Of a DNA stretch of 64,000 nt, positions 50,852-59,067 are shown piece by piece. This DNA is from Haloechinothrix_A salitolerans (GTDB taxonomy: Bacteria > Actinomycetota > Actinomycetes > Mycobacteriales > Pseudonocardiaceae): the NCBI RefSeq assembly GCF_039544105.1, contig NZ_BAABLA010000002.1; one strand, 5' to 3'. Position numbers and translations under genes: made by a program. Position 1 is the stretch's first letter. Each line of letters opens with the position of its first letter. The notes under the pieces were generated by a model that saw only the letters and a list, made by a program, of their open reading frames with translations, did not search any database and was not told the origin of the DNA.

Positions 50852-53626
50852 TCACCGGCCGCCGCTGAACCGCACGACCTGCTGGAACGTCGGCCGGTTC
50901 TGGTAGTCGATGTCGCGGACGCCAACGACACCCGCCGTCGTCGAGCGGATGCTGTCGATCGTCTTGTCGTAGGTGAGCTGATCGACGGGCACGCCGCCCT
51001 GCTGCTCCCGCACCCGTTCGATCGCGGCGGTGAACGACTCGCGCAGGTCCGCGCGGCACTGCTCGGCCGAACCGTCGCCACAGTAGGTGCGGTGGTGCCT
51101 GAACCTCGCCGGCTCGCCGAATGCCTGCCGCAGATCCGTGCTGACGTAGCTGTACCAGGGGCTGGTCCAGGTCGAGCCCTGCCCGTGGCGCGGGTGGTTG
51201 TCCAGCGACTTCGGCAGCTCGTCGACCAGATCACCGAGTCCGCCGCGCAGGACGTCCTTGGCGACGCCGTCGCTGCCGGACTGCCACCACTCATCGAACA
51301 GCGCGATCGCCGCCTGGTGGGAGTACGCGCCGTCACGGTCACGGTCCACCCGGTGCGCGCCGTCCGCGAGCCACGCCCGCAGCAGGTCGGCCGCCTCGGC
51401 GGTGGCCGGGTCGTCACCGAGCGCCCGCAGCAGGTGCGGCAGCGTGTAGAACGCCCGGACATCGACGGTCGCGGCGTCCTGCACCGCGGCGGTCAGCACC
51501 TCCAGCGTGACGCGACGGTCCCGCACCATCGGCTCGATGCGGTCGGACAGCGACAGGCTGCGGTGCACGCTGCCCCTACCCCACTGGTCATCGGCGGCGG
51601 CACGGCCGCGCGCCTGCTTGTTGTTCCAGTTGATCAGCGCACCTGAGGGCGGGTTGATCGCGCGAGCGTGGTCCTCGAACGCCAGAAAGCCCCGCCAGTC
51701 GTACTGGCTGTCGCCCCAGCGCGGCAGGTCGAACTCCACGCTGTCGGCGCGCTTCGGCAGCAGGCCGGAACCGTAGTGCGCGATGTCGGAGTCGTCGGCG
51801 TAGAACCAGTTGAAGGTGTAGTCAATGCCGTGCATAGCGCGCTGGAACGACTCGGCGTCGGTGACGTAGTTCGGGTCGTTGACGCGCATGAAGCCGAGCG
51901 CCGAGTCCACCTCGTGGTTGTAGGTGGACCGCTGCGAGACGACGGCGACCGGATCACCATCCACGGTGGTGCGGGTTTGCACGATGCCGTGGTGGGTGCG
52001 CAGCACGAGGAACTTCAAATGCTGCGGCGGTTCCAGTGCGGAGGCGTTGGGCAGCGCGGTTTCTTCGTGGATCCGCTTGTCCATCGGCACGCACCGGCCG
52101 TCCCGCAGATACGCCTCGGACTCCACCGTCGGCTTCGATCCGTCCATTTCGCATAGTCGTTCCACGACGGTGTCGACATTATCCAAACTGGAACTAGTCG
52201 CTGACCAGGCGTAGTCCACGCCGCGTCCGATCTGGACGAACAGGTGCGTGCCCGCGAACGCGACGCCGCGCGCCTTGATGCCGGGACCGTCAAGCACCTG
52301 CTCGGTCCACAGTTGCGGCGCGAAGTAGCCGGTCTGTGGCCCAAACACCGCCGCGGGGTGCCCGGACTCGGTGCGGTCGGCGGAGACCAGCGCAGCGTTG
52401 CTCATCGCGTTGCCCGCCTGGTTCAGGTCGAGCGGACCCCACGGGGTGTCCAGCACCCCGGGCAAACTGGCGGGATCGCCGGTGGTGAGGTCGTCCAACG
52501 CGGCAGACTGACCGCCGATAAGTGCGCCGGAGCCGGGTGCGGTCGCGGTCGGGTTCAGATCAGGCAGCGCCACGCCAGGCAACGATGGGTCCAGCTCGGG
52601 ACTACCGCCGTATGGGAACCGCTTCTCGATGGTGACCGGGGTTTCCGGGTTCTCCTTGTTACGCAGGTCGTCATAGATCTCGCGGGCTTCGGCGTCGCCG
52701 TACTTCGCGCGCAGCCTCTGGAACCACTGGGCATTGCCGAACTCGGCGCCGCCGCCTTTGCCGAAAATGCCGCCGACCAGCGAGGCGACGTAGACGACGT
52801 CCGCGCGGGTCCACTCCCTCGGCTTCTTCTGCAATGCGGCGTACTCGACGGGACATCTCGGGCCGGCCGGCAGCAGGCCGGGGCACATCTCGCGCTGCGC
52901 GGCGTTGATGCCCTCGACGAAGGCGTCGGCGATGTCGAGCAGCCGCTGCCCCTCCTGCCCATAGCGCCCGACGGCGGCGGCCATCTGGTCACGCGCCTCC
53001 TCCGGCGTATAAGGCGCGAGCCGGAGCTGCTGCTGGTCCATCGCGATGTTGCCCTCGGTCGCGCCGAGGAACTCCGCCGACCGTGCCGCGCCCGTGTGCC
53101 GGAGGACGTCCATCAGGAACATCCGGTCCAGCGTGCCCGCGTACCCAGCGCCCCACGCGACGTCCTCGTCGGTGTTGCCTTTGATGTGCGGGACGCCCTC
53201 GCCATCCCAGGTGATGCTGAGATCGTGCCGCTCGGGAAACGTCTGTCGCGGGCGAGACCACTCGCTCTCCGGTGGTGTACTGAACGTTTCCGGCTTGTAG
53301 AACTCGGTGAGGTCGGCGTTCGTGATCTGCTCGGGCGTGAGCGTGTTCAGCGCGTCGTACGGCTCAAGCTGGTTGGCGAAGTTGCGCGGTGTCGTGGCAT
53401 CCGCCTGCCTGCCTTCCGGGTCGTTGGCGACGACCTCGGCCAGCGTCGCTGGCGTCGTCGTGCCCGCCTGACCGGGCGGCAGGATGTTGAGCACCGTGCC
53501 GTAGTCGTCGACGGGATCGACGTCAGGTGAGATCTGAGCGGCGGCACTAGTGACGGAGCCAGCGACAGCTCCGCTGATCGTGATGAGTGAAACCGCGAAG
53601 ACGGCCACGAGTCTAGATGAGCGCAC
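50852..53626 (-). CDS. Secreted penicillin-acylase-family Ntn hydrolase
   Basis: A 924-residue exported enzyme. Signal peptide to about residue 31 (SAAAQ). Alpha-chain region contains WDGEGVPHIKGNTDEDVAWGAGYA and RMFLMDVLRHTGAARSAEFLG; the beta chain should begin at Ser409 in NQAGNAM|SNAALVSADRTESGHP, followed by PQLWTEQVLDG, VAFAGTHLFVQIGRG and YNHEVDSALGFMRVND. The family autoprocesses and cuts amide bonds (beta-lactams or acyl-homoserine lactones). The residue before the nucleophile is Met, not the Gly usual in penicillin G acylases. GGAG leader. Substrate not predictable. Confidence 0.88.
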   Translation of the reverse strand: MRSSRLVAVFAVSLITISGAVAGSVTSAAAQISPDVDPVDDYGTVLNILPPGQAGTTTPATLAEVVANDPEGRQADATTPRNFANQLEPYDALNTLTPEQITNADLTEFYKPETFSTPPESEWSRPRQTFPERHDLSITWDGEGVPHIKGNTDEDVAWGAGYAGTLDRMFLMDVLRHTGAARSAEFLGATEGNIAMDQQQLRLAPYTPEEARDQMAAAVGRYGQEGQRLLDIADAFVEGINAAQREMCPGLLPAGPRCPVEYAALQKKPREWTRADVVYVASLVGGIFGKGGGAEFGNAQWFQRLRAKYGDAEAREIYDDLRNKENPETPVTIEKRFPYGGSPELDPSLPGVALPDLNPTATAPGSGALIGGQSAALDDLTTGDPASLPGVLDTPWGPLDLNQAGNAMSNAALVSADRTESGHPAAVFGPQTGYFAPQLWTEQVLDGPGIKARGVAFAGTHLFVQIGRGVDYAWSATSSSLDNVDTVVERLCEMDGSKPTVESEAYLRDGRCVPMDKRIHEETALPNASALEPPQHLKFLVLRTHHGIVQTRTTVDGDPVAVVSQRSTYNHEVDSALGFMRVNDPNYVTDAESFQRAMHGIDYTFNWFYADDSDIAHYGSGLLPKRADSVEFDLPRWGDSQYDWRGFLAFEDHARAINPPSGALINWNNKQARGRAAADDQWGRGSVHRSLSLSDRIEPMVRDRRVTLEVLTAAVQDAATVDVRAFYTLPHLLRALGDDPATAEAADLLRAWLADGAHRVDRDRDGAYSHQAAIALFDEWWQSGSDGVAKDVLRGGLGDLVDELPKSLDNHPRHGQGSTWTSPWYSYVSTDLRQAFGEPARFRHHRTYCGDGSAEQCRADLRESFTAAIERVREQQGGVPVDQLTYDKTIDSIRSTTAGVVGVRDIDYQNRPTFQQVVRFSGGR

Positions 53627-54333
53627 GACACCTCCTTTGAGGAACTTTCACGTTTCTAACGAGGTGTTGTGTCGTGAGTAACGGTCGCGATGGCGACGAC
53701 CATGTGCGCCGAGACGTCCACGTCGAGTTGTTGATCAACCTTGCTCCCTGAAGAACGGAATTATGTCCGCTTTGTCGGATATTGTTCGTCACCCGAGGAG
53801 CAAGGTTGATCAACTCCCGTAAAGCGCGGCATCCATAGCAGCATTTCGAATCCCACGACTACCTACTTTCGTCGGTTCACGTTCCGTTGAATCACACCGA
53901 AGATCACCGCGTCATGCGATCCGAGAAAACGAGAACCCGTTCACCGACCGTCAGCACCCATGGGATGTCCGGGTGAACTCAGCCAGGGCGCATTACGAGA
54001 ACAACTGATGTTCGTTGAACACGGTCGCCACGACGGAAGGGCACGGCACGACGACACGACCTCGGCGGAGGCATCACGGACACACCCACCATTCAGAAGC
54101 GTTTCCGAACCAATTAAACAGCCCAGCGAGCCCTTTTTAGTCCGGGCCGCCAGGATTTCTATGTCTCATTTTTTACCCATAATGAAAAGTGTTCAGACAT
54201 TTGAGGGAAAGGTCGTGACAGCGGCTTATTCTCCCGGTTTACTTACCGCTCGGTCCGATAAACAAGCGGACTGAACACGATGTCACATCGCCTAACCGGC
54301 ACGTGGCATCGAGGAACGACAGAAAGGAATGTC
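53627..54333. other. Long intergenic region between acylase and subtilisin genes
   Basis: 707 bases between divergent genes. It contains the 85-bp palindromic element (53730-53814) and, further right, an A/T-rich stretch around 54100-54270 that is likely the subtilisin promoter region. No open frame here has a ribosome site and family resemblance. Confidence 0.6.
53730..53814. repeat. 85-bp palindromic element, copy 1
   Basis: Perfect 18-base inverted arms (GTTGATCAACCTTGCTCC at 53730-53747; complement at 53797-53814) around a 49-base centre. The octamer TATGTCCG (53762-53769) lies at offset 46-53 counted from the right end. A second element of identical length, ends and octamer offset lies at 57087-57171. 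No coding sequence inside. Could be a MITE-like mobile repeat or a structured RNA/protein site. Confidence 0.85.
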
Positions 54334-55572
54334 ATGCGCATAACCCCACGCGCAGTCGCATTAGGTGCGGCGTTGCTGGTCATGCCCGCGACCGCGTACT
54401 CGGCGACAGCAGCGCCAGCGACGGGTGGTGATGAGGGCGCCACGCGCTACATCGCCACGCTCGTCGATGACGCGAAACCGGGCGCTGTCGCCAAGGAACA
54501 CTCTCGGCGACACGACGCGCGGGTCCGGCACGTGTACAAGCACGCGCTGAACGGCTACTCGGCACGCATCCCCGCCAGCCAGGTGGCACGCGTCCAGGCT
54601 GACGAGCGGGTGGACGCTGTCACGGCGGACCGGAAGGTCAGCATTAGCGCGCAGAGCCTCCCGACCGGCATCGACCGCATCGACGCTGAGCAGTCGACCA
54701 CGGCGAACATCGACGGCAGCGACGACCGCGTCGACGTCGACGTCGCGGTGATCGACACCGGTATCGACCTCGACCACCCAGACCTCAACGTCTACACGGC
54801 AGGGGCGAAGAACTGCTCCACTGGCCAAAGCGCTGATGATGGTAACGGCCACGGCACTCACGTAGCCGGCACCATCGGCGCGATCGACGACAACAGCGGC
54901 GTCGTCGGCGCGGCGCCGGGCGCACGGGTCTGGCCGGTACGCGTGCTGAACCATCGTGGCTCCGGTTCCTGGTCCGACGTCATCTGCGGCATCGACTACG
55001 TGACCGCGAACGCCGACAAGATCGAGGTCGCCAACATGAGCCTCGGCGGTGGCGGCGCCGATGACGGAAACTGCGGCTACACCAACGACGACGCGATGCA
55101 CCAGGCCATCTGCAACTCGGTGGACGCGGGCGTGACCTACGCGGTCGCCGCGGGCAACGACTACGACGACGCCGCGAACTTCGTTCCCGCCGCCTACGAC
55201 GAGGTCATCACTGTCAGCGCGCTCGCCGACTTCGACGGCGTCTCGGGCGGCAACGGCAGCCCGACCTGCCGCGACGACGAGGACGACACGTTCGCCAACT
55301 TCTCGAACTACGGCGCGGACGTCGACATCATCGCGCCCGGCGTCTGCATCGAGTCGACGTGGAAGGGCGGTGGCTACGACACCATCTCTGGCACGTCGAT
55401 GGCCTCCCCGCACGTCGCGGGCGGTGCGGCGCTCTACAAGGCCAACAACCCGAGCGCGTCGCCGAGCCAGGTGCAGTCCGAACTGGAGTCCGCGAGCACC
55501 ACGGACTGGATCTGGCCGAGCGAGGACCCGGACGGCATCCAGGAACCGTTGCTGAACGTCGGCGGCTTCTAA
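54334..55572 (+). CDS. Secreted subtilisin-like (S8) serine protease
   Basis: A 412-residue preproprotease: signal peptide to about residue 28 (ATAYSATAAP), an I9 propeptide (RYIATLVDDAKPGAVAKEHSRRHDARVRHVYKHALNGYSARI), and a catalytic domain with D141 (VIDTGIDLDHPD), H173 (GHGTHVAGT) and S355 (GTSMASPHVAGG). It ends soon after the catalytic domain with no C-terminal add-on. ATG 54334 follows GAAAGGA. Followed by a strong terminator. Confidence 0.95.
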   Translation: MRITPRAVALGAALLVMPATAYSATAAPATGGDEGATRYIATLVDDAKPGAVAKEHSRRHDARVRHVYKHALNGYSARIPASQVARVQADERVDAVTADRKVSISAQSLPTGIDRIDAEQSTTANIDGSDDRVDVDVAVIDTGIDLDHPDLNVYTAGAKNCSTGQSADDGNGHGTHVAGTIGAIDDNSGVVGAAPGARVWPVRVLNHRGSGSWSDVICGIDYVTANADKIEVANMSLGGGGADDGNCGYTNDDAMHQAICNSVDAGVTYAVAAGNDYDDAANFVPAAYDEVITVSALADFDGVSGGNGSPTCRDDEDDTFANFSNYGADVDIIAPGVCIESTWKGGGYDTISGTSMASPHVAGGAALYKANNPSASPSQVQSELESASTTDWIWPSEDPDGIQEPLLNVGGF

Positions 55573-55599
55573 CCCTTCGGGAACGACTTTCCCTTACTG

Positions 55600-55635
55600 C
55601 CTGGGGCCCGGACCACACGTGGTTCGGGCCCCAGG
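55600..55635 (+). terminator. Terminator hairpin after the subtilisin gene
   Basis: 17-base arms starting CCTGGGGCCCG, one mismatch, 27 bases after the stop codon. Confidence 0.8.
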
Positions 55636-55810
55636 TCGGGTCGTGCGAGCGCTGCATGTGTCGTGCTGTGAGCTGCGAGCGGTACCAGTGGTGGGACAAT
55701 CGCGCTTTGGGTGCTGTCAGTGTCGGTGTGACTGCGTAGCGTGTGCGACGACGGGCAGTTTCCCGACCCGTCGTCCGTCGGTATCGTCCCCACCGTGAGG
55801 AGGTCAGCAG

Positions 55811-56305
55811 ATGACCGAACCGGACAATTTGCCCGAGCGCGTCGACGCCCTCGAAACCCACGGCAAACAAATGCGCGAGGAGGTCGTGACCGCGCGCAGT
55901 GACGCGGCAGCGGCCCGCATGCTCGCGGCGGCAGCCGACCGCGATGTTTCCGAGGTGCGCTCCGAACTGCGCGCCCACACCTCAGCGCTGAACGCACTGC
56001 GAGAAACTCAGCTCGAGCAAGGGAAAGTGCTCGACAAACACACCGGAATCCTCGGTGAGCACAGCAAAGTGCTCGACAAACACACCGGAATCCTCGGTGA
56101 GCACAGCAAAGTGCTCGACAAACACACCGGAATCCTCGGTGAGCACAGCAAGGTGCTTGGCGAGCACAGCGCGATACTCACTGAGCACACCCGAACGCTC
56201 AGCGAACAAGGCGAGATTCTCGGCGGTCACACCACGATGCTCGGCAACGTGCAGGCAGGGATCACGCAAATCTTGGAACTGCTCACCGAACGCCGCGCCA
56301 CCTAA
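55811..56305 (+). CDS. Coiled-coil protein with 14-residue tandem repeats
   Basis: A 164-residue soluble protein. After an N-terminal coiled coil (VDALETHGKQMREEVVTARS), residues about 72-113 are three exact copies of KVLDKHTGILGEHS, followed by degenerate copies (KVLGEHSAILTEHTRTLSEQGEILGGHTTMLGNV) and a short C-terminal helix. Seven-residue periodicity (two heptads per unit) predicts a parallel or trimeric coiled coil rich in His and Glu. ATG follows GAGGAGG. Function unknown; similar left-handed repeat proteins act as scaffolds. Confidence 0.82.
   Translation: MTEPDNLPERVDALETHGKQMREEVVTARSDAAAARMLAAAADRDVSEVRSELRAHTSALNALRETQLEQGKVLDKHTGILGEHSKVLDKHTGILGEHSKVLDKHTGILGEHSKVLGEHSAILTEHTRTLSEQGEILGGHTTMLGNVQAGITQILELLTERRAT
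56024..56149 (+). repeat. Three identical 42-bp tandem repeats within the coiled-coil gene
   Basis: Units 56024-56065, 56066-56107 and 56108-56149 are identical base for base. Each is two heptads, so copy change keeps the frame. The fourth unit diverges in both sequence and length. Confidence 0.95.
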
Positions 56306-56329
56306 CGCTGGTCACGCGCCCGCGGCAGA

Positions 56330-56899
56330 TCAGACCCTGCGGTCGCTCAGCGCGTCGCGTACCTTGTCGATGATGCTCACGCCCGCGTCGAGGATGAGGT
56401 TGGCTGGCGGCTTGTCCGGCATTCCCGGGTGCGGACGCGTCGGGGCGTCGTCCTTCGCCACGATCACCTTCCGGCCGAGATCGCGAAGCTCACCCTCGGA
56501 GCACTGGGCGCGCAACGCCGGCAGCAGATCACGTTCCTCGTCCTCGATGTGGTGGCGCACGTCGTCGATCAACTGCGCGACAACGTCATCGAACCGTGGA
56601 TCGGAAGCGTCGAGCGGTTCGAGTTCCTTCATCAACCGTTCCGCTCTGGCGTGCTCGGCGATCTCGTGGTCCACGAGTTCGTCGCCGCCCTCGACGCGGT
56701 CACGGGCGACCGGGTACACGAACTGCTCCTCGGCGACCGAGTGCCGCACCAGGTCGGCGATCATGTGGTCAACGAGGTTTTTCCGGTAATCCAGCGAGTG
56801 GTTGTGCCGTTCGACCTCGCTGAACACCCGCTCCAGACCGCGGTGGTCTCGGACGATGGCGTGGATCAGGTCGTCGGCGGACTGCTGGGTCGTGCTCAT
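56330..56899 (-). CDS. Hemerythrin HHE-domain protein
   Basis: A 189-residue four-helix protein. Iron-ligand histidines and acids are spaced as in HHE hemerythrins: IVRDHRGLERVFSEVERHNH, DHMIADLVRHSVAEEQFVYP, DHEIAEHARAERLM and DVRHHIEDEERDLLPAL. The C-terminal 40 residues form a Pro-rich tail. Binds a di-iron centre and O2 or NO; role as sensor or scavenger is not fixed. ATG 56899 follows GGGAGGACGG. Confidence 0.92.
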   Translation of the reverse strand: MSTTQQSADDLIHAIVRDHRGLERVFSEVERHNHSLDYRKNLVDHMIADLVRHSVAEEQFVYPVARDRVEGGDELVDHEIAEHARAERLMKELEPLDASDPRFDDVVAQLIDDVRHHIEDEERDLLPALRAQCSEGELRDLGRKVIVAKDDAPTRPHPGMPDKPPANLILDAGVSIIDKVRDALSDRRV

Positions 56900-57086
56900 C
56901 CGTCCTCCCGTAGTCACGGCTGCTCCCGACAGCTGCGTACCCGGCATGACCGCAAACGACACATCGACGCAGACGTGGCGGCGTACTCGCTGCCGCAGCG
57001 TTCATCGCACTATCGCGGACTTTTAGGCGCTAGGGGCGAACTGGCGCCCCAAGCGGCCTGATCGCGGCGCCGCCCGCTGGCACTAA

Positions 57087-57171
57087 GTTGATCACATCTA
57101 CTCGCGTTGTTGTTCAGACAAGAGTGCAAATCGGACATACTCGCGCAACAGTGCGAGTAGACGTGATCAAC
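57087..57171. repeat. 85-bp palindromic element, copy 2
   Basis: 19-base arms (GTTGATCACATCTACTCGC at 57087-57105, complement at 57153-57171 with one mismatch) around a 47-base centre. CGGACATA at 57132-57139 begins at position 46, the same offset as in copy 1 read on the opposite strand. It ends 45 bases before a truncated LysR gene. Confidence 0.85.
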
Positions 57172-57216
57172 AGCGTCACATGGGCGCAACCCACCCAACG
57201 TCGACCGCGTCCGCCA

Positions 57217-57378
57217 ATGAGCGAACTGGCGGTGGCCGGTGATCTCGCCGAGGGCAGGCTGGTCGCGATCACGGTGACGGATCTTGATCTACGGCGCGCC
57301 TTCCGTGCGGTGTGGCCCGGTGGACGCAAATTGATCGGCCCAGCCGCGGCACTGCTCACCGTCGCCGCGAGGGGATGA
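57217..57378 (+). pseudogene. 3' remnant of a LysR-family regulator
   Basis: A 53-residue fragment MSELAVAGDLAEGRLVAITVTDLDLRRAFRAVWPGGRKLIGPAAALLTVAARG. This matches the end of LysR effector domains (LAVAxDLAxGRLV...LDLRRxLRAVWPxGR...GPAxxLLxIA). The DNA-binding domain and most of the effector domain are missing. The palindromic element lies just upstream, suggesting that an insertion or deletion there removed the rest. Confidence 0.7.
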
Positions 57379-57502
57379 CGTCATCGCATTCCCACCATTT
57401 TCACACGAGTGGGTATCACTTATTCCTCACGCATGGACAACGACCTAAAAATCGCCACCACTAGAATGTGGTTAGCGCGAGAATGTCCGAAACGTACACG
57501 TT

Positions 57503-57521
57503 ACGGAACTCGAAGTTCCGT
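57503..57521. promoter_or_regulatory. Inverted repeat, 8-base arms
   Basis: ACGGAACT-CGA-AGTTCCGT, perfect, 335 bases before the small secreted-protein gene. Operator-like; binder unknown. Confidence 0.45.
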
Positions 57522-57750
57522 TGCGATAAAAGCGTGAACTATCACACCCACAAACGTCCAACCCGCCACTGCCAAGGCGCCGCTTCTTAGTTACCTTACG
57601 TGGCAAAGAACGCCAGCTCGGCGCCGAGTTTCGTTACTTCGAATGAACCGCGCGAGCTCAACGAGTCGCTATAGCGGCCACATACGGCCATCAGCGAACC
57701 ACGTTATTGTGATTCAACGTCACGATCGACTGACCAGCATCGCACCGGAG

Positions 57751-57772
57751 TTCGAACGTAGGTACGTTCGAA
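57751..57772. promoter_or_regulatory. Perfect 10-base-arm inverted repeat
   Basis: Half-site TTCGAACGTA with a GG centre. Too long to be chance at this spacing. It lies 67 bases before the start codon of the small secreted protein and may be a repressor operator or part of the transcript leader. Confidence 0.55.
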
Positions 57773-57774
57773 TT

Positions 57775-57803
57775 CGGGCTAGCAATAACCATTGACTAGC
57801 CCG
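57775..57803 (+). promoter_or_regulatory. Leader stem-loop before the small secreted protein
   Basis: Arms CGGGCTAG (57775-57782) and CTAGCCCG (57796-57803) with a 13-base loop, directly after the preceding repeat and 35 bases before the ATG. If transcribed it would form a hairpin in the 5' leader. Confidence 0.5.
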
Positions 57804-57838
57804 GATATGGATTCTCAACAAAGGAGAGTGCACCTACC

Positions 57839-58090
57839 ATGAAAAAGGTTGGATTCGTCGCCGCGTCAGCGATCGGCCTCTCGGTGATCTTCGGTGGCAC
57901 CGCGCAGGCCGCACCCGCGGAGAGCAATGTCGATGTTCCGGGGGGCGACGACATCACCTACGCGGACGCCTTCCACACATTCAACGAAGGCGGCGGCGCA
58001 CTGGGCTACGGTGCTGCCTCGCTGGTGTCGAGTGCCTACACCGGCATCGCGCTGACCCCGTCTCTCGTCGCGCACTCCTTCGACGACTAA
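57839..58090 (+). CDS. Small secreted protein
   Basis: An 83-residue protein with a Sec signal peptide (MKKVGFVAASAIGLSVIFGG, cleavage after TAQA). The mature ~58 residues are acidic, Gly/Ala-rich and lack cysteines (YADAFHTFNEGGGALGYGAASLVSSAYTGIALTPSLVAHSFDD). I do not recognise a family. It has its own leader repeats, a good AAAGGAG site and an intrinsic terminator, so it is a well-defined, independently expressed gene. Confidence 0.8.
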   Translation: MKKVGFVAASAIGLSVIFGGTAQAAPAESNVDVPGGDDITYADAFHTFNEGGGALGYGAASLVSSAYTGIALTPSLVAHSFDD

Positions 58091-58107
58091 CGACGACCTG
58101 AAACGAC

Positions 58108-58136
58108 GTGGGCCCCGGTTTCGGACCGGGGCCCAC
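58108..58136 (+). terminator. Intrinsic terminator
   Basis: Perfect 12-base-pair stem (arm GTGGGCCCCGGT) with TTCGG loop, 17 bases after the stop. Confidence 0.88.
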
Positions 58137-58201
58137 ATCTTGTTCGACATCTCGCCCCTCTGGCACGCCCGCCATATCGAGACACGGGTACGTTGGGGCG
58201 T

Positions 58202-59035
58202 ATGGCTGAGATTCCCTCGATCACTCTGAACAACGGCGTCGACATGCCGCAGGTCGGTCTCGGCGTGTTCCAGGTCCCGAGCGAGCAGACCCGCGCCGCC
58301 GTGACCAGCGCACTGGAAGCCGGATACCGCAGCATCGACACCGCAGCCGTCTACGGCAACGAAGCCGAGGTCGGTGAGGCCATCGCCGAATCAGGTGTCC
58401 CGCGCGACGAGCTGTTCGTCACAACCAAGTTGTGGAACTCCAACCAGGGATACGACGAGACGGCGCGCGCGTTCGAGCGCAGCCTCACCAAGCTGGGCAT
58501 GGACTACGTCGACCTGTATCTGATCCACTGGCCCGTTCCGGAACTCGATCGCTACCGCGAAACCTGGAGCGCGTTCGAGAAGCTCCACGCCGACGGCGCG
58601 ATCCGCGCGATCGGCGTCTCCAACTTCAAGCCGCATCACCTCGACCGGCTAGCCGAAAACAGCGACGTCGTGCCCGCGGTGAACCAAATCGAGCTGCATC
58701 CGTACCTGCAGCAGGTCGAGTCCCGGCAGTACCACGCCGAGCACGGCATTGTCACCGAGGCGTGGGCCCCGATCGGTCAGGGCAGCGGCATCCTCGAGGA
58801 CGCGACGATCGCGAAGCTGGCGGAGAAGCACGGCCGCACCGCGGCGCAGATTGTGCTGCGCTGGCACGTCCAACTCGGCAACGTGGTCATCCCGAAGTCG
58901 GTCACGCCGTCGCGCATCAGGGAGAACCTCGACCTGTTCGGCTTCAGTCTCGATGACGACGACATGGCCACGCTCGCGGGCCTGAACCGCGACGAGCGGA
59001 TCGGGCCGGATCCGGATGCGATGAACATCCGGTGA
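58202..59035 (+). CDS. Aldo/keto reductase
   Basis: A 277-residue NADPH-dependent oxidoreductase. Catalytic tetrad region: GYRSIDTAAVYGNEAEVG (Asp, Tyr), TTKLWNSNQG (Lys), YLIHWPVP (His). IGVSNFKPHHL and VIPKSVTPSRIRENL complete the TIM-barrel signature. AKR5-like (2,5-diketo-gluconate/xylose reductase type); substrate unknown. ATG 58202. Confidence 0.95.
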   Translation: MAEIPSITLNNGVDMPQVGLGVFQVPSEQTRAAVTSALEAGYRSIDTAAVYGNEAEVGEAIAESGVPRDELFVTTKLWNSNQGYDETARAFERSLTKLGMDYVDLYLIHWPVPELDRYRETWSAFEKLHADGAIRAIGVSNFKPHHLDRLAENSDVVPAVNQIELHPYLQQVESRQYHAEHGIVTEAWAPIGQGSGILEDATIAKLAEKHGRTAAQIVLRWHVQLGNVVIPKSVTPSRIRENLDLFGFSLDDDDMATLAGLNRDERIGPDPDAMNIR

Positions 59036-59042
59036 GGGGTCC

Positions 59043-59067
59043 GCCCAGCGGCTCACTGCTGCTGGGC
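59043..59067. terminator. Possible terminator between convergent genes
   Basis: Arms GCCCAGC and GCTGGGC (7 bases) with an 11-base loop, overlapping the end of the thioredoxin gene. Confidence 0.4.

Larger units (their letters stand above)
57379..57838. other. Inverted-repeat-rich intergenic region
   Basis: 460 bases with no supported gene. Three separate inverted repeats lie here (57503-57521, 57751-57772, 57775-57803), plus an A/T-rich start region. The last 20 bases carry the AAAGGAGAG ribosome site of the small secreted protein. Confidence 0.6.

Noticed and set aside
56024..56149. CRISPR-like array
   Set aside because: The 42-bp units are directly adjacent with no spacers and lie inside a coding frame.
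57087..57171. tRNA or complete insertion sequence
   Set aside because: Only two pairing arms, no cloverleaf, no open frame for a transposase, and no obvious target duplication.
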